Part shown: positions 60,231 through 64,000 of the stretch, piece after piece
How the letters are laid out: each line of letters opens with the position of its first letter
How positions within the stretch are numbered: position 1 is the first letter of the stretch
DNA from: Sanguibacter gelidistatuariae
GTDB lineage: Bacteria > Actinomycetota > Actinomycetes > Actinomycetales > Cellulomonadaceae
Assembly: GCF_900096585.1 (NCBI RefSeq)
Contig: NZ_FMYH01000003.1
Location: forward strand, 310,001 to 374,000
DNA length: 64,000 nucleotides
Direction of reading: 5' to 3'
Position numbers and translations under genes: made by a program
Notes under the pieces: generated by a model
Told to the model about the DNA's origin: nothing
Seen by the model: the letters and a program-made list of their open reading frames with translations, nothing else
Database searches by the model: none

Positions 60231-60324
60231 TAGACTTCATACGCCGTTAGATCGGCCGCGGATTCATAGTGCTCGGGTGGAAATGCCCCGGAGCGCCGCG
60301 CAACGATACACATCAAGGAGAGCC
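60231..60324 (+). promoter_or_regulatory. rpsO promoter and leader
   Basis: TAGACT (60231–60236) is the likely −10. The leader contains a bulged hairpin GCTC-GGG … CCC-GGAGC near 60269–60295, followed by AAGGAGAG. S15 is known to control its own mRNA in several bacteria; whether this hairpin does so is inferred. Confidence 0.4.
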
Positions 60325-60594
60325 GTGCCCCTCGACACTGCCACGAAGCAGTCCATCATGACCGAGTTCGCCACGACCGAGGGCGACACCGGTTCGCCTG
60401 AGGTTCAGGTTGCGATGCTCACGCAGCGCATCAAGGACCTCACCGAGCACCTCAAGGAGCACAAGCACGACCACCACAGCCGTCGTGGTCTGCTCCTCCT
60501 CGTTGGAAAGCGCCGTCGCCTCCTCGGGTACCTGCAGAAGGTTGACATCAACCGCTACCGCAGCCTGATCGAGCGTCTCGGTCTGCGTCGCTGA
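60325..60594 (+). CDS. rpsO: 30S ribosomal protein S15
   Basis: Primary binder of the central domain of 16S rRNA, 89 residues, standard length. It contains [36 protein letters not shown] and [12 protein letters not shown] 60325 has AAGGAG in front. The rpsO–pnp order is conserved, here separated by a terminator. Confidence 0.96.
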   Translation: MPLDTATKQSIMTEFATTEGDTGSPEVQVAMLTQRIKDLTEHLKEHKHDHHSRRGLLLLVGKRRRLLGYLQKVDINRYRSLIERLGLRR

Positions 60595-60606
60595 CAGCAT
60601 GTTTCA

Positions 60607-60640
60607 TAGCCCGGTCCCTCGCGTTTTAGGGGCCGGGCTA
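60607..60640 (+). terminator. Terminator between rpsO and pnp
   Basis: Stem TAGCCCGG with CCGGGCTA, extended inward to about 13 bp with one G·U pair; the loop contains TTTT. Between here and pnp, TATAAC near 60647 may be a −10 for pnp. Confidence 0.7.
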
Positions 60641-60827
60641 GTTCGGTATAACTGAGTTACGCCTGAACACGCTCCACCCACTCCGGTCCGTCTCGGATGC
60701 TCTCGTTCGGTCCTCGGTAGTGGTTCCCGGCAACAGTGCGCTCACGCGCCAGACCTGTTCCGTGAACCTCGATCGAAGACCGCCAGGGCACAGCGCGGCG
60801 GATCCTTCGTCAAAGAGGAGGGCACCC

Positions 60828-63053
<2,226 letters not shown>

Positions 63054-63054
63054 C

Positions 63055-64000
63055 GTGCCCTGGAACCTTCCGCTCGCCCCTGCCGGTTCGCCGGAGAACG
63101 AGCTGACCGCCGGGCAGGACGGTGCGACGATCCGTCGCTCCGTCCTGCCCGGCGGGGTTCGGGTGCTCACCGAGCACATGCCCGGCCTGCGTTCAGCGAC
63201 GGTCGGTGCCTGGGTGGGTGTTGGTTCGCGTGACGAGACCAGCGGCCACTACGGCTCGACCCACTTCCTTGAGCACCTGCTGTTCAAGGGGACCCAGCGC
63301 CGCACCGCGATGGACATCGCCGAGGCCTTCGACGCCGTCGGCGGCGAGGCCAACGCGGGCACCGGCAAAGAGCACACCGTGTACTACGCGCGGGTGCTCG
63401 ACTCCGACCTGCCCATGGCGGTCGACGTCATCACCGACATGGTCACCTCCGCCCGGATCGACGAGGCGGAGCTCGAGACCGAACGAGGAGTGATCCTCGA
63501 AGAGCTCGCCATGAACGACGACGACCCCTCCGACGTCGCGCACGAGGAGTTCGCTGCGGCCGTTCTGGCCGGGCATGCCCTTGGACGCCCCATCGGCGGC
63601 ACCCCAGATGCCATCAACGCCGTCCCGCGGGCGGCCGTCTGGGAGCACTACAAGTGGCACTACCGCCCGGAGACGCTAGTCATCTCCGCAGCGGGCGGCG
63701 TGGACCACGACGCCCTGTGCACCCAGGTGGAGGCCGCGCTGTCCGACGGCGGCTGGGACCTCGCCGACGGCGCCTCGCCTCGCGCGCGGCGCGATTCGAG
63801 CGACATCACCGGCGTGGGGGAGATCGGCACCGAGCTCACCATCCGGCGTAGCGTCGAACAGGCGAACGTCGTCATCGGCTCGACCGGGCTCTCTGCCACG
63901 GACGAGCGCCGCTTCATCATGTCGGTGCTCAGCGCCGTTCTTGGTGGTGGCATGTCTTCGCGGCTCTTCCAGGAGATCCGCGAGAAGCGTGGGCTAGCGT
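63055..64000 (+). CDS. M16 family zinc metallopeptidase, 3' end outside window
   Basis: Pitrilysin/processing-protease family. It starts at GTG 63055, one base after the pnp stop, and runs off the right edge; 315 residues are visible. The inverted zinc motif HFLEH starts at His70 (FLEHLLFKGT) with the downstream Glu in ELETERGVILEELAMNDDDPSD. SATVGAWVGVGSRDE is the usual N-terminal strand. The C-terminal half is missing here. Gene order pnp–M16 is common in actinobacteria. Confidence 0.92.
   Translation, partial: MPWNLPLAPAGSPENELTAGQDGATIRRSVLPGGVRVLTEHMPGLRSATVGAWVGVGSRDETSGHYGSTHFLEHLLFKGTQRRTAMDIAEAFDAVGGEANAGTGKEHTVYYARVLDSDLPMAVDVITDMVTSARIDEAELETERGVILEELAMNDDDPSDVAHEEFAAAVLAGHALGRPIGGTPDAINAVPRAAVWEHYKWHYRPETLVISAAGGVDHDALCTQVEAALSDGGWDLADGASPRARRDSSDITGVGEIGTELTIRRSVEQANVVIGSTGLSATDERRFIMSVLSAVLGGGMSSRLFQEIREKRGLA

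Overview
The window is a continuous stretch of chromosome from a high-GC Gram-positive actinobacterium. The gene order folC–DUF4233–ndk–smc–ftsY–amtB/glnK/glnD–ffh–rpsP–rimM–trmD–rplS–lepB–rnhB–DUF2469–yraN–yifB–dprA–(WhiG/FliA-type sigma)–rpsB–tsf–pyrH–frr–cdsA–rlmN–dxr–M50 protease–ispG–GNAT–proS–rimP–nusA–ylxR–infB–rbfA–truB–ribF–rpsO–pnp–M16 is the classic actinobacterial housekeeping block. The sequence divergence and the long Ala-rich tails on ribosomal proteins suggest the order Micrococcales (Cellulomonas/Sanguibacter-like). That placement is an inference, not a database result. About 55 protein genes are called, almost all on the plus strand. No tRNA, rRNA, CRISPR array, prophage or insertion sequence was seen.

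Layout. 1–7.2 kb: the end of folC, a dihydroxyacetone kinase operon (dhaK, dhaL, two-domain dhaM), a TetR–MFS exporter pair, then DUF4233 and ndk. 7.4–18.4 kb: smc, a small membrane protein, ftsY, the ammonium operon amtB–glnK–glnD, and ffh. 18.5–24.5 kb: an amidohydrolase, then the rpsP–khpA–rimM–trmD–rplS translation cluster, signal peptidase, RNase HII and DUF2469. 24.7–30.5 kb: yraN–yifB–dprA, a XerC-like recombinase, a sigma factor carrying a frameshift, and a convergent M23 peptidase. 30.6–43.7 kb: rpsB–tsf–pyrH–frr–cdsA–rlmN, a DivIVA-repeat protein, then dxr–M50 protease–ispG–GNAT–proS. 44–53 kb: a ferritin-like lipoprotein and the rimP–nusA–ylxR–infB–rbfA–truB–ribF translation cluster. 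53.1–60.2 kb: an accessory block of two ABC systems, a DinB protein and a two-component system. 60.3–64 kb: rpsO, pnp and the start of an M16 peptidase.

How it works together. Most genes serve translation (ribosomal proteins, initiation and elongation factors, tRNA/rRNA modification, ribosome recycling), protein export (ffh, ftsY, lepB), chromosome maintenance (smc, xerC, dprA), and isoprenoid and phospholipid synthesis (dxr, ispG, cdsA). Two insertions stand out against the conserved backbone: the dha/TetR/MFS block between folC and DUF4233–ndk, and the seven-gene ABC/two-component block between ribF and rpsO.

The most unusual sequence signals are these: a single-base frameshift that separates region 4.2 of the WhiG/FliA-like sigma factor from the rest of the protein; structured leaders with long-range inverted repeats upstream of rplS, rpsP and rpsB; a recurring promoter layout in which a TAnnnT-like −10 box lies 6–7 bases before the start codon (candidate leaderless mRNAs); a terminator-like hairpin inside the first codons of glnD; low-complexity insertions in the SMC hinge and the NusA N-domain; and several intergenic palindromes and minisatellites. 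I did not find a clearly undescribed multi-gene system. The ABC/two-component block and the ribosomal-protein leaders are the best places to look further.
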